64,000 nucleotides of DNA from Aminobacter carboxidus (GCF_014863355.1 NZ_JACZEP010000003.1:62001-126000); one strand, 5' to 3'; counted from the first letter of the stretch, positions 45,220 to 54,568 are shown. Numbers and translations: made by a program. Notes: a model not told the origin generated them from the sequence alone.

Positions 45220-46916
45220 TGAGCCAACTCGTGGCGCCCGGGCAGAAGCTGATCGAAGAGCAGCTGCCGGATGGACGCCGCGTCTATCGCAGCGCAATCC
45301 CCCTGCTTGGCGATCTGCCCGACATCTTTGCACGGCTCGTCACATGGGCGGCCGAGCAACCGGACAAGGTGCTGCTGTCCGAGCCCGGCGAAGGCGCCAG
45401 GCGCTCGATCAGCTACAGTGAAGCACTTTGCCGTTCCCGCACTATGCGACAGCGTCTGGCGGGGCTCTGCGGCCTGCGCAAGGGCGATTGCGTGGCGACT
45501 TTGGCTCCTGCGGGCATCGATGCGCTGGTGCTCAAGCTCGCTTGCCTTTCCGGGGGTTTCGTCCATGCCGCTCTTCCACCATTTCCGTTCCGCGACGGCG
45601 TCGAGAGCGAAACCACGAAGCCATTTGTCGAAAACGCCAAGCCCCGACTGATCGTGGCACCGCCCGGCCACCCGGCCATCGAAGGCATGGATGCCGTATC
45701 GCTCGATGAACTCGCACGCGACGGCACCGACGGAACGGCGCCCGAGGCGGACGAGCAGGCTTCGCCCGACGACTGGGCGGCGATTTTCTTCACCTCCGGA
45801 AGCACTGGGGCACCGAAGGGCGTTCCGATCACACGCGGCATGATCTCGTCCAATCAGGGCGCCATCGCCGCGATGTGGCCGTTCGTTGCTGAAACCCCGC
45901 CCGTGCTCGTCGACTGGTTGCCCTGGCATCACGTTTTCGGCGGGCTCGACAACATCTTCAAGGTGATCTGGAACGGTGGCGCGATGCATGTCGACGCGGC
46001 ACCCGGATCCGCGACGATAGAGGCAACGGCGAAGCTGATGGCCGAGGTTGCCCCCACCATGCACATCGCCGTGCCGCTCGGGCTCAAGCTCCTGCTCGAT
46101 CGGCTGGAAATGGATGAAGACGGCGCCCGTGCGCTGACGCGAAAGCTGCGCGCCATCTTCTTTGCCGGCGCCGGCATCGACGCCGAACTGTGGCGCCGCC
46201 TCGCTGCATTCCGCGACAGCCATGGCGATTTCCAGATCCTGTCGGGTTACGGCGCAACGGAAGCTGCCTCGACGATCACGCTGTCGCCCGCGCCGCTGGA
46301 ACGTCCGGGCGAGCTCGGCCATCCCCTGCCCGGTCATAGCGTGGCGCTGGCCGATGTCGATGGTCGCAGCGAGCTGCGTGTTTCGGGACCCAACATCGCG
46401 CCCTGTTACCTCATCGGGGGTCGTAGGGTCGAACTGCCGATGGACGAGCACGGCTTCTACCGCACCGGTGACGCGGCCGTGCTGCGCCAGCGGTTGGATG
46501 GTGTTGCCGTGTTCGGCTTTGATGGCCGTCTTGCCGAGGACTTCAAATTGTCGAGCGGGGTCAAGGTGCGCACCGGGCCGCTGCGCGCAGGCCTTTTGGC
46601 GCAATGCGCGCCGCTCGCCGACGACATCGTCATTTCAGGCGAGAACTGCGATCGGTTGGTGGCCCTGGTCTTTCCCTCGGCGGTAGGCAAAGCTCGTCTC
46701 GAAGAGATCGGCGCGCGCATCGCCGGTTGGAATGCCGCCAATCCCTCTGGTTCGACGGTGATTGCCCGGTTCGATTTCGCGGCTGCTCCCGCGGACCGCG
46801 CCAAAGGCGAGTTGTCGGACAAGGGGCAGATCGTGCAGTCGCGTTACTTGCGCAACCATGCCAATCTGTTCGAGGCATTGCAGGTGGGCGGCGGTCAGGC
46901 ACCCAAGGGTGCCTGA
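45219..46916 (+). CDS. AMP-forming acyl/aryl-CoA synthetase, feruloyl-CoA-synthetase-like
   Basis: A 565-aa adenylate-forming enzyme that activates a carboxylic acid with ATP and CoA. The P-loop-like motif is AIFFTSGSTGAPKGVPIT, followed by LVDWLPWHHVFGGLDN, which is the DWLPWxHxFGG pattern of feruloyl-CoA synthetases. The A5/A7 motifs are LSGYGATEAASTI and FYRTGDAAVL. The C-terminus KGELSDKGQIVQSRYL also resembles that group more than fatty-acid ligases. Start: ATG 45219, overlapping the stop of the GntR gene (TGATG). Longer readings would run through the GntR gene. A phenylpropanoid or related aromatic acid is the likely substrate, inferred from family. Confidence 0.87.
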   Translation: MSQLVAPGQKLIEEQLPDGRRVYRSAIPLLGDLPDIFARLVTWAAEQPDKVLLSEPGEGARRSISYSEALCRSRTMRQRLAGLCGLRKGDCVATLAPAGIDALVLKLACLSGGFVHAALPPFPFRDGVESETTKPFVENAKPRLIVAPPGHPAIEGMDAVSLDELARDGTDGTAPEADEQASPDDWAAIFFTSGSTGAPKGVPITRGMISSNQGAIAAMWPFVAETPPVLVDWLPWHHVFGGLDNIFKVIWNGGAMHVDAAPGSATIEATAKLMAEVAPTMHIAVPLGLKLLLDRLEMDEDGARALTRKLRAIFFAGAGIDAELWRRLAAFRDSHGDFQILSGYGATEAASTITLSPAPLERPGELGHPLPGHSVALADVDGRSELRVSGPNIAPCYLIGGRRVELPMDEHGFYRTGDAAVLRQRLDGVAVFGFDGRLAEDFKLSSGVKVRTGPLRAGLLAQCAPLADDIVISGENCDRLVALVFPSAVGKARLEEIGARIAGWNAANPSGSTVIARFDFAAAPADRAKGELSDKGQIVQSRYLRNHANLFEALQVGGGQAPKGA

Positions 46917-46917
46917 C
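46894..46917. terminator. Hairpin overlapping the end of the CoA-ligase gene
   Basis: The arms GTCAGGCACC and GGTGCCTGAC with a 4-nt loop contain the stop codon of the ligase gene and precede the convergent enoyl-CoA hydratase stop (46929). It probably ends or stabilises both messages; there is no T-tract. Confidence 0.55.
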
Positions 46918-46928
46918 GCATTTCGAAT

Positions 46929-47738
46929 TCAGTCGAGGTCGCGGAACGGCTTCTCGCGGATGTCGAGGAATTCCTTCAGCGAGTGGTCCTTGAGCAGCCG
47001 CATCCAGTGGCGTCCCTCTTCCGAGGCATGCAGGATCGCAGTGGTTTCGCGATTGTAAGTCCAGGAGCTCTCGAGACCGGCGGTCTGCTGCTGGTGGTTG
47101 AGTGCTGCCTTGGCGAACTTGATCGCCGCACCCGGCATGCGGGCGCATTTGCGTGCCAGCTTCTCAGCTTCCGCCTTCAGCTGGGCGCGTGGGACCGCCT
47201 TGTTGACGAGATGGATGCGTGCTGCCTCACGGCCGTCGATCAGATCGCCGGTATACATCAGGTGACGGGCATGGATCATCGGCACTGTCCACGGCAGCAT
47301 CAGCGTCGGCGGCGCCGAGACGTGGCGCACTTCCGGCTCGCCCAGCATCGCGTCCTCGGCGGCGATCGTCATGTCGCAGCACATCATCAGCTCCAGCCCG
47401 CCGGCGAGCGCATAACCGTTGACGGCGGCGATGATCGGGATCGGGGCTTCGCGAATGAGCTTCATGCGGCGCATGTTGGCGCCGATGTCCTCGCGCCAGG
47501 CTTCCGCATCCATCTCGAAGTCCTCGCCGCCGAGATCGAAGCCGGCGGTGAATGCGCGCCCGGCACCGGTGATGATGATCGCGCGGATCTCGGGATCCTT
47601 GACCGCCCGCACAATCGCCGCCTCGAGCGCATCGCCGAGCTCCTGGTTCATGGCGTTCATCTTGTCGGGGCGGTTGAGCGTCAGGGTGACGAACGCGTCT
47701 TCGGCGTCCTTCTCCCACAATACGACTTCGCTGCTCAT
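46929..47738 (-). CDS. Enoyl-CoA hydratase/isomerase family protein
   Basis: A 269-aa crotonase-fold enzyme. The oxyanion-hole segment is GAGRAFTAGFDL, the CoA and catalytic segment is NGYALAGGLELMMCCDMTIA, and the second acidic residue is in DAMLGEPEVRH. The usual product is a 3-hydroxyacyl-CoA; feruloyl-CoA hydratase-lyases share this fold. It is the third gene of a minus-strand set, regulator - oxidoreductase - hydratase, 14 bp after the oxidoreductase. Start: ATG 47738 with GGAGGGAAGACC directly upstream. Specificity is not readable from the sequence. Confidence 0.9.
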   Translation of the reverse strand: MSSEVVLWEKDAEDAFVTLTLNRPDKMNAMNQELGDALEAAIVRAVKDPEIRAIIITGAGRAFTAGFDLGGEDFEMDAEAWREDIGANMRRMKLIREAPIPIIAAVNGYALAGGLELMMCCDMTIAAEDAMLGEPEVRHVSAPPTLMLPWTVPMIHARHLMYTGDLIDGREAARIHLVNKAVPRAQLKAEAEKLARKCARMPGAAIKFAKAALNHQQQTAGLESSWTYNRETTAILHASEEGRHWMRLLKDHSLKEFLDIREKPFRDLD

Positions 47739-47752
47739 GGTCTTCCCTCCCC

Positions 47753-48745
47753 TCAGGCGATTTCGATGACGACGCGGCCGCGGATCTGGCCGGCGACGAT
47801 GCGCTTGGCGAGGTCAGGCAGCTCGCTCATTTTGTGGGTCTCGGTCATGGCCACAAGCTTGGCGCGGTCGAGATGCTCGGCGAGCGTGCGCCAGGCCCGT
47901 TCCCGCTTTGCCTGCGGCGCGAAAACGGAATCGACACCGATCAGGGTCACGCTGCGCAGGATATGCGGCATTACGGTGCCTGGCAGGTCGTGGCCTCCGG
48001 CCAGCCCACAGGCGGCGACCGCGCCGCCATAGACGGTCTGCGCCAGCGCATTGGCAAGGGTCGTCGAGCCGACGCTATCGACGGCACCGCTCCAGCGCTC
48101 CTTCTGCAGCGGCCTGACCTCGGCGGCGAGTTCGGCGCGGTCGAGGAAGGAGGTCGCGCCCAGCGAGCGGAGATAGTCGTGCGTCTCGGCGCGGCCAGTC
48201 GAAGCGACGACGGCATAACCCTTGGAAGACAGCAGGCTGACGGCGGTGGAGCCGACGCCGCCGGCAGCACCCGTCACCAGCACTTCGCCCTTGCCGGGCT
48301 GAATCTTGCCCCAGTCTTCGAGCGCGTCGACGCAAAGGGCGGCGGTGTAGCCCGCCGTGCCGATCGCCATCGCCTGTTCCATGGAAAACGCATCCGGCAG
48401 GCGGATCAGCCATTCCGGCTTCAGCCGTTGGAAACGGGTGTAGGCGCCCCACTCCGTCTCGGACATGCCCCAGCCATTGGCTACGACCTTGTCGCCCGCT
48501 TTCCATGCCGGCGAACGCGACTCAACGACTGTGCCTGCGATGTCGATGCCGGCGACCATCGGCAGGCGGCGCGCGATGCGGCCCTTGCCCGAGATGGCGA
48601 GGCCGTCCTTGTAATTGAGGCTCGAATAGGCGACCTCGACCAGCACGTCGTTGTCTGGCAGGTCGGCCCTGGTGATCTCGCGGAAGCCGGCGCGCGGCTT
48701 GCCGTCGACATCTTCCAGCATCAACGCCGTAAAAGTCTCGCTCAT
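47753..48745 (-). CDS. acuI: YhdH/AcuI-type NADPH-dependent acrylyl-CoA reductase-like oxidoreductase
   Basis: A 330-aa zinc-independent medium-chain dehydrogenase. It has the family opening FTALMLEDVDGKP, the conserved SSLNYKDGLAISGKG, the Rossmann motif VTGAAGGVGSTAVSLL, and GLAGGHDLPGTVMPHILRSV near the C-terminus, all diagnostic of YhdH/AcuI. The characterised reaction is NADPH-linked reduction of acrylyl-CoA to propionyl-CoA. Here it may reduce another 2-enoyl-CoA or protect against reactive acryloyl species. It lies 35 bp after the FadR-type gene and 14 bp before the hydratase gene. Confidence 0.88.
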   Translation of the reverse strand: MSETFTALMLEDVDGKPRAGFREITRADLPDNDVLVEVAYSSLNYKDGLAISGKGRIARRLPMVAGIDIAGTVVESRSPAWKAGDKVVANGWGMSETEWGAYTRFQRLKPEWLIRLPDAFSMEQAMAIGTAGYTAALCVDALEDWGKIQPGKGEVLVTGAAGGVGSTAVSLLSSKGYAVVASTGRAETHDYLRSLGATSFLDRAELAAEVRPLQKERWSGAVDSVGSTTLANALAQTVYGGAVAACGLAGGHDLPGTVMPHILRSVTLIGVDSVFAPQAKRERAWRTLAEHLDRAKLVAMTETHKMSELPDLAKRIVAGQIRGRVVIEIA

Positions 48746-48780
48746 GAAAATCTCCAGGAAGTCATGGGGTAATCTCCGGC

Positions 48781-49530
48781 CTAGCCGCGCTTGGCCTCGC
48801 GTTCGGCGCGCCGCGCAAGGCTGAGCGCATAACTGTCGCGAACATAGGCCAACAGCTCCGACAGCACAGTTGTGGCATCACTTGCGCTGCGCGCCTCGAT
48901 AGCGGCCGCCAGCCTGTCGTGGAAATCGGCGACGGTGCTGCGCTCGCGTACATGCGAAACGATCATGTTGGTGATCGGCATGAACGCCTCGACCACCGTG
49001 TACATCATCAGGCTGAGCGGGCCATTGCCTGCCGCCTGCACCACAGCGCGATGGAAGCGCACGTCGGAGGCGCAAAAATCCTCGTCGCTGAGCAGATTGG
49101 AACGCTGCAGCGCGATCTCGGCGCGCATTGCGGCAAGGTCCTTGTCGCTGCGGCGTTCGCAGGCGAGCCGGCAGCAGATGGCTTCGGTCTCCAGCCGCGC
49201 GCCGATGATCTCGTCGATGTCGAAGGCGCCAACGCCGACCAGCAATGTTGCCGCCCCCGTGATCGCCGACGACAGGCCTTCGGGGTCAGGGCGGCTGACG
49301 AAGGTGCCGCCGGTCGGGCCGCGCTGCGAGCGGATCAGGTTCTGTGCCGCCAGTCGCTTCAGCGCCTCACGCACGGTCGGCCGCGAGATGCCGAAACTCT
49401 TGGCAAGGTCTTCTTCGGTCGGCAGGCGTTCGTCGATCTGCAGGCGGCCGTCAAGGATGGCGGCGCGGATCTTGTCGGCGACCTGCCGGGCAACGCCGGT
49501 GCGCACCACATCCTGATATTCGATCGGCAT
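48781..49530 (-). CDS. FadR-subfamily GntR transcriptional regulator 2
   Basis: A 249-aa regulator with a winged HTH (RLPTEEDLAKSFGISR, TVREALKRLAAQNLIRSQRG, GGTFV) and an FCD domain (EIIGARLETEAICCRLACERR, CASDVRFHRAVVQAAGN). Start: ATG 49530 with CGGAGGG 4 nt upstream; a longer in-frame reading to 49704 crosses the likely promoter region. It is first in the minus-strand operon with the AcuI-like and hydratase genes and divergent from the FAD dehydrogenase-IOR operon, so it probably controls both. It is a paralogue of the regulator at 44461. Confidence 0.92.
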   Translation of the reverse strand: MPIEYQDVVRTGVARQVADKIRAAILDGRLQIDERLPTEEDLAKSFGISRPTVREALKRLAAQNLIRSQRGPTGGTFVSRPDPEGLSSAITGAATLLVGVGAFDIDEIIGARLETEAICCRLACERRSDKDLAAMRAEIALQRSNLLSDEDFCASDVRFHRAVVQAAGNGPLSLMMYTVVEAFMPITNMIVSHVRERSTVADFHDRLAAAIEARSASDATTVLSELLAYVRDSYALSLARRAEREAKRG

Positions 49531-49585
49531 TCGCCCTCCGTCGGTGCGGCCGCATCGGCCTGCATCCGTTTCAATAAGGGATAAA

Positions 49586-49608
49586 CAATATAGGTTTGAC
49601 AAATATTG
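49586..49608. promoter_or_regulatory. Inverted repeat, operator candidate for regulator 2
   Basis: The arms CAATAT (49586-49591) and ATATTG (49603-49608) are separated by 11 bp in the divergent region between regulator 2 and the FAD dehydrogenase gene. The AATATTG element also occurs in the operator candidate at 44402-44425, fitting paralogous regulators. Confidence 0.45.
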
Positions 49609-49672
49609 CAAGCGAAATAAGCTTGGCCGAGACAGCGCCCGGAAAAGGCTTCCTCCGGGCCATCCAGGCATC

Positions 49673-51076
49673 ATGGCGCGACCGATCGACCAGGTTCTTT
49701 CCACGCTTCAGACACGGCTCGACAAGGCCGCGGTCCTGACAGGCGATGCCATCGATCCACGCTACAGCGACGACCTTTCGGGCGAGCCGGGTGCCCGGCC
49801 GGAACTCGTGCTGCGTCCACGCAGCACGGACGAGGTGGCCGAGATACTGAAGGCCTGCCACGCGGCCCGCTTGCCGCTGGTCGTCCAGGGCGGCCGCACC
49901 GGGCTTTCAGGCGGGGCGAGGGTGCTTGCGGATGAGGCTGTGCTTTCACTCGAGCGCATGGCAGTCGCGCAAGAGGTCGAGCCGACCGCCGGCACAATCA
50001 TCGCCGAGGCCGGCGTTCCCTTGCAAGTTGTTCAGGAAAAGGCCGATGCGGCTGGGCTGGTCTTCGGCGTCGACATCGGTGCGCGCGGCACCGCTACCAT
50101 CGGCGGCAACATCGCCACCAACGCTGGTGGCATCCGCGTTTTGCGCTACGGCAATTTTCGCGCCCAGGTGCTGGGGCTGGAAGCGGTACTTGCCGACGGC
50201 AGCGTGCTGTCTTCGCTCAAGGGCCTCGCCAAGGACAATTCCGGCTACGACCTCAGCCAGCTTTTCATCGGCAGCGAAGGCACGCTCGGCGTCGTCACCC
50301 GAGCCTGCTTGAAGCTTCATCCCAGGCCGATAACCCAGTCCGCCGCCTTCTGCTCGCTGCCCTCGCTTGAAGCCGCCTTTGGCCTGCTCAAATTCCTGCG
50401 CGGCCGCCTCGGCAACCTGCTCTCCGGCTTCGAGGTCATCCTCGCGCCACTGATCGGCGACATGGTCGCGGTGCTCGGCCTGACTGCGCCTGTGGCGCTT
50501 TCGTCGCCTGTCTACGTGCTGACCGACATTCAGGGCATGATGCCTGGTGCCGATGAGGAAGCGTTCACTGAAGCATTGGCGCAGGCGATCGAGGACGGGC
50601 TGGTCGAGGACGTCGTGGTTTCGCAGTCGGAACGCGAGTTCCAGGCGCTGTGGACGTTGCGCGATGACTGCAACCGTTTTCTGTTCGCCGAGGGTGCGAT
50701 GCTCAGCCTCGATGTCAGTCTGCCGCTGCCGCGCATGGGCGAATTCCTCGACATGGCGAGAGCAGCCCAAAGTCGAGCCGACCCGGCAGCGCAGGACTAC
50801 GTCTTTGGCCACCTCGGCGACGGCAACCTGCATTATGTCGTGCGCACCGACAGGCCGCACGAAGTCGCCAAGGCGGTGTTTGACTGTGTCGCCATATCAG
50901 GTGGCTCGATCTCGGCGGAACACGGCATCGGCCTCGACAAGAAGGCCTATCTGCACCTGACGCGGGATGCGGCCGAGCTGGCTGCGATGCGGCGGCTCAA
51001 GGCCGCGCTCGACCCCGGCAACATCCTCAATCCCGGCCGCATCTTTGACATGCCGCCTGCCCCGCTCAACGTTTGA
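49673..51076 (+). CDS. FAD-binding oxidoreductase, GlcD/D-2-hydroxyacid dehydrogenase type
   Basis: A 467-aa flavoprotein. The N-terminal PCMH FAD-binding domain is marked by ELVLRPRSTDEVAEIL, VVQGGRTGLSGGA and TIGGNIATNAGGIRVLRYG. The C-terminal FAD-oxidase domain has FGHLGDGNLHY (~378-388) and SAEHGIGLDKK (~414-424), the latter typical of D-lactate, D-2-hydroxyglutarate and glycolate dehydrogenases. It oxidises a D-2-hydroxy acid to a 2-keto acid, passing electrons to a flavoprotein or quinone. Start: ATG 49673, since the upstream in-frame extension covers the promoter region. It lies 9 bp before the IOR-like gene, so its keto-acid product may feed that enzyme. Confidence 0.9.
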   Translation: MARPIDQVLSTLQTRLDKAAVLTGDAIDPRYSDDLSGEPGARPELVLRPRSTDEVAEILKACHAARLPLVVQGGRTGLSGGARVLADEAVLSLERMAVAQEVEPTAGTIIAEAGVPLQVVQEKADAAGLVFGVDIGARGTATIGGNIATNAGGIRVLRYGNFRAQVLGLEAVLADGSVLSSLKGLAKDNSGYDLSQLFIGSEGTLGVVTRACLKLHPRPITQSAAFCSLPSLEAAFGLLKFLRGRLGNLLSGFEVILAPLIGDMVAVLGLTAPVALSSPVYVLTDIQGMMPGADEEAFTEALAQAIEDGLVEDVVVSQSEREFQALWTLRDDCNRFLFAEGAMLSLDVSLPLPRMGEFLDMARAAQSRADPAAQDYVFGHLGDGNLHYVVRTDRPHEVAKAVFDCVAISGGSISAEHGIGLDKKAYLHLTRDAAELAAMRRLKAALDPGNILNPGRIFDMPPAPLNV

Positions 51077-51085
51077 GATTTCGTC

Positions 51086-54000
51086 ATGACCGCAGTCCAG
51101 TCTTCCGAAAATGGTGCCCAGAAGGTCGACATGCCCTCAGCTCTCGACGAGCGCTACACGCTTGAACGCGGTCGCATCCTTGTGTCGGGCACGCAGGCGC
51201 TGGTGCGCCTGCCGATGGTCCAGCGCCAGCGCGACCTGGCTGCAGGGCTCAATACGGCGGGCTACGTTTCCGGCTATCGGGGATCTCCCTTAGCCGGCTT
51301 CGATCGCGAAATGGCCAGCGCCAAGAAATATCTCAAGGCGAGCCATATCGTCTTCCAGCCCGGTCTCAACGAGGACATGGCGGCGACCGCCGTGTGGGGC
51401 ACGCAGCAGACCGGCATGTTCCCCGGCGCGCGTTATGATGGCGTGTTTTCGATGTGGTACGGCAAGGGCCCGGGCGTCGACCGCACCATGGATGTCATCC
51501 GCCATGCCAATGCCGTAGGCACCAGCGAGCATGGTGGCGTGCTGCTGCTCGTCGGCGACGACCATGGCGCTGTGTCCTCCACCTTGCCCCATCAGAGCGA
51601 GCACAATCTAATTTCGGCCATGGTGCCGCTGCTGTCGCCGGCGGGTGTCGGCGAGTATATCGACTACGGACTGCTCGGCTGGGCGATGAGCCGCTATTCA
51701 GGCGCCTGGGTCGGCTTCAAGTGCCAGACCGAAATCGTCGAATGCTCGGCGACCGTCGATCTCGATCCAGGCCGACTGGAGATCGTCACCCCTGCCCTGC
51801 CGCTTCCGGCGGATGGCCTGTCGATGCGCTGGCCCGACGGGCAGCAGGCGATGGAGCGTCGGCTCGAAACCAAGCTCGCCGCTGTGCTGGCCTTCGCCCG
51901 CGCCAATCGCCTCGACCGCCAGGTCTGGCCCTCCCCTACAGCCCGGCTCGGCATTGTCTCGACCGGCAAGTCCTGGCTCGACCTCAAGGGCGCGTTATCG
52001 CTGCTCGGTGTCGACGAGGGACGCGCGGCCGAGCTCGGCATCCGCCTCTACAAAGTCGGAATGGTCTGGCCGCTGGAGCCGGAGGGTCTGCGTGAGTTCG
52101 CCGACGGGCTGGAGCAGGTCCTCGTCGTCGAGGAGAAGCGTCCCGTCATCGAAGAGCAGATCAAGTCGCTTCTGTTCAACCTGCCGGGCGATCGCCGCCC
52201 GCAGGTGTTCGGCAAGGTCGGCCCGGATGGGGCCCCTCTCCTGCCCTCGATCGGCGAGATTGGCGCGCTTTCGGTGGCCCACGCCATCTTGCAATGGCTA
52301 GGTACCAACGATCCGGATCTCGCCGCCCGCGCTGTACAGCTGTCAACTGTCGGGGCCCCCTCCGCTGCCGTGCCGGGCCTGCTCAACCGCGAGCCCTATT
52401 TCTGCTCGGGTTGTCCGCACTCGACATCGACTGTCGTGCCCAAGGGCAGCCGCGCCTCGACCGGCATCGGTTGCCACATGATGGTGATCGGCATGGAGCG
52501 CGACACCTCGACCTTCACCCAGATGGGCGGCGAAGGCGGCTCGTGGATCGGCCTGTCGCCCTTCACCGACGAGAAGCACATCTTCGTCAACATGGGCGAC
52601 GGCACCTATTTCCATTCCGGGCTGCTGGCCATCCGCGCCGGCATCGCTGCGAAGGTCAACGCCACTTACAAGATCCTCTACAACGACGCGGTCGCCATGA
52701 CCGGCGGTCAGCGCCATGATGGCGAGCTGTCGGTGCCGTCGATCGTCGGCCAGATGCTGGCCGAGGGCGCCAAGCGGGTTGTCGTCGTCTCCGAACGTCC
52801 TCACCTGCTGGCCGGCCAGCTTCCGCGTTCAGTTGTTGTGCGCCACCGCGACGAACTCGATCAGGTGCAACGCGAGCTGCGCGAGGTCGAGGGTGTTACG
52901 GTGCTGGTCTACGATCAGGTCTGCGCCGCCGAGAAACGCCGTCGCCGCAAGCGCGGCACCTACCCTGTCTCGCCCAAGCGCGCCTTCATCAACGAACTGG
53001 TCTGCGAAGGTTGCGGTGATTGCTCGGCTGTCTCGAATTGCATCTCCATCGAACCGCGCGAGACCGAGTTTGGCCGCAAGCGCACCATCAACCAGTCGAG
53101 CTGCAACACCGATCTTTCCTGCATCAAGGGCTTTTGCCCGAGCTTCGTCACTGTCGAAGGCGGGCAACTGCGCAAGCCACAGGCCAAGGCTGCCGCCGGC
53201 GTCGATGCCGGCCTTGCCGAACCCAGCCGCCCCATTCTGGGCAATGGGCCCTACAGCGTGCTCCTAACCGGCATCGGGGGAACCGGCGTCATCACCGTCA
53301 GCGCCATCCTTTCGCAAGCGGCCCATCTCGACGGCCTGTCGCTGCTAACACTCGACCAAACCGGCCTCGCGCAGAAGAACGGGGCGGTGGTTTCGCATAT
53401 CCGCCTGGCGCGTCAGCCCGAGTTGCTCAATGCCGCCCGCATTGGGCCGGGCGAGGCCGACCTGGTACTCGGCTTCGATCTCGTTGTCGCCGCCTCGCAG
53501 AACGCCATCGCCACCTTCGGCAAGGGGCGCACCAAGGCCGTGGTCGACGACCACTTCGCCCCGACCGCCTCCTTCGTCAAGGATACGACGATGGATTTCC
53601 GCGAAGGTGCCACGCTGCAGCGGTTGCGCAATGCCGGTGGCGAGGGCGCGCTCACGACCCTTCCGGCCATGAAGCTCGCAACGGCGCTGTTCGGCGACGC
53701 GATTGCCGCCAACATGTTCCTGCTCGGCCACGCCTGGCAAAAGGGCATGGTGCCGCTCAGTCGCGCTTCGATCGAAAAGGCCATCGACCTCAACGGCGCC
53801 GGCGTCGCCATGAACCGCGCTGCCTTTGCCTGGGGCCGGCGCTCGGCCGAAGACATGAATTTTGTCAGCCGGCAGGCTGGCACGTTGCCGGCTGCGCCAG
53901 AATTCATGTCGCTCGACGAGATTGTCGCGCACCGGGTGGCATTCCTTACGAGCTACCAGAACGCCGGATATGCTGAGCGATATCGTGCGTTGGTCGACAA

Positions 54001-54568
54001 GGCCCGGCAGGCCGAGGCGAGGGTGGCTTCGGGACAGGAAGTTTTCGCTGCCGCCGTCGCCAGGACTGCATTCAAGCTCATGGCGTACAAGGACGAGTAC
54101 GAGGTGGCGCGGCTGCATCGCGATCCGGTCTTTCGGCAGAAGCTCGCCGCGCAGTTCGAAGGCGATTTCAAGCTGCAGTACAATCTGGCGCCGCCGATGC
54201 TGACGCGCACCGATGCGCGCACAGGCCATCCTGCCAAGATCGCCATCGGCAGCCGCTGGATCGAACCTGCCTTCGCGGTGCTTGCACGCCTCAGAGGCCT
54301 GCGCGGCACGCGTTTCGATCCGTTCGGCCGCACTGCTGAACGCAAGATGGAGCGGAGGCTGGTGGCGGAATACTTCACGCTGGTCGAAGAGCTTGTCGTT
54401 CGCCTATCGGTATCGAACCTGGCGACGGCCACAGAACTTGCCGGATTGGCCGAGACCGTCCGCGGCTATGGCCATGTGAAACTCGCGGCTGTGGGGCGGT
54501 ACGAGCAGCGCAAGTCCGAACTGCTCGCGGCCTTTGGCCATGCAGCATCTGTGGGGCAGGCGGCCTGA
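51086..54568 (+). CDS. Indolepyruvate:ferredoxin oxidoreductase family protein, alpha-gamma fusion
   Basis: A 1160-aa fused 2-keto-acid:ferredoxin oxidoreductase of the long, IorAB-like type found in many proteobacteria. The N-terminal half is thiamine-diphosphate-dependent: YRGSPLAGFD, then FCSGCPHSTST (~441) and the TPP-binding MGDGTYFHSGLLA. An iron-sulfur segment follows at ~640-690 (CEGCGDCSAVSNC, then SCNTDLSCIKGFCPS). The gamma-type domain starts at ~715 (VLLTGIGGTGVITVSAIL). The C-terminal ~200 residues are family-specific. The reaction is oxidative decarboxylation of an aryl-pyruvate or branched keto acid to its acyl-CoA, with reduction of ferredoxin. No ferredoxin gene is adjacent. 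Confidence 0.92.
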   Translation: MTAVQSSENGAQKVDMPSALDERYTLERGRILVSGTQALVRLPMVQRQRDLAAGLNTAGYVSGYRGSPLAGFDREMASAKKYLKASHIVFQPGLNEDMAATAVWGTQQTGMFPGARYDGVFSMWYGKGPGVDRTMDVIRHANAVGTSEHGGVLLLVGDDHGAVSSTLPHQSEHNLISAMVPLLSPAGVGEYIDYGLLGWAMSRYSGAWVGFKCQTEIVECSATVDLDPGRLEIVTPALPLPADGLSMRWPDGQQAMERRLETKLAAVLAFARANRLDRQVWPSPTARLGIVSTGKSWLDLKGALSLLGVDEGRAAELGIRLYKVGMVWPLEPEGLREFADGLEQVLVVEEKRPVIEEQIKSLLFNLPGDRRPQVFGKVGPDGAPLLPSIGEIGALSVAHAILQWLGTNDPDLAARAVQLSTVGAPSAAVPGLLNREPYFCSGCPHSTSTVVPKGSRASTGIGCHMMVIGMERDTSTFTQMGGEGGSWIGLSPFTDEKHIFVNMGDGTYFHSGLLAIRAGIAAKVNATYKILYNDAVAMTGGQRHDGELSVPSIVGQMLAEGAKRVVVVSERPHLLAGQLPRSVVVRHRDELDQVQRELREVEGVTVLVYDQVCAAEKRRRRKRGTYPVSPKRAFINELVCEGCGDCSAVSNCISIEPRETEFGRKRTINQSSCNTDLSCIKGFCPSFVTVEGGQLRKPQAKAAAGVDAGLAEPSRPILGNGPYSVLLTGIGGTGVITVSAILSQAAHLDGLSLLTLDQTGLAQKNGAVVSHIRLARQPELLNAARIGPGEADLVLGFDLVVAASQNAIATFGKGRTKAVVDDHFAPTASFVKDTTMDFREGATLQRLRNAGGEGALTTLPAMKLATALFGDAIAANMFLLGHAWQKGMVPLSRASIEKAIDLNGAGVAMNRAAFAWGRRSAEDMNFVSRQAGTLPAAPEFMSLDEIVAHRVAFLTSYQNAGYAERYRALVDKARQAEARVASGQEVFAAAVARTAFKLMAYKDEYEVARLHRDPVFRQKLAAQFEGDFKLQYNLAPPMLTRTDARTGHPAKIAIGSRWIEPAFAVLARLRGLRGTRFDPFGRTAERKMERRLVAEYFTLVEELVVRLSVSNLATATELAGLAETVRGYGHVKLAAVGRYEQRKSELLAAFGHAASVGQAA

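Noticed and set aside
52332-52353. A third parS-like sequence (TACAGCTGTCAAC) inside the indolepyruvate oxidoreductase gene
   Set aside because: Only one half matches; the left arm is degenerate, so it is not a palindrome and may be chance.
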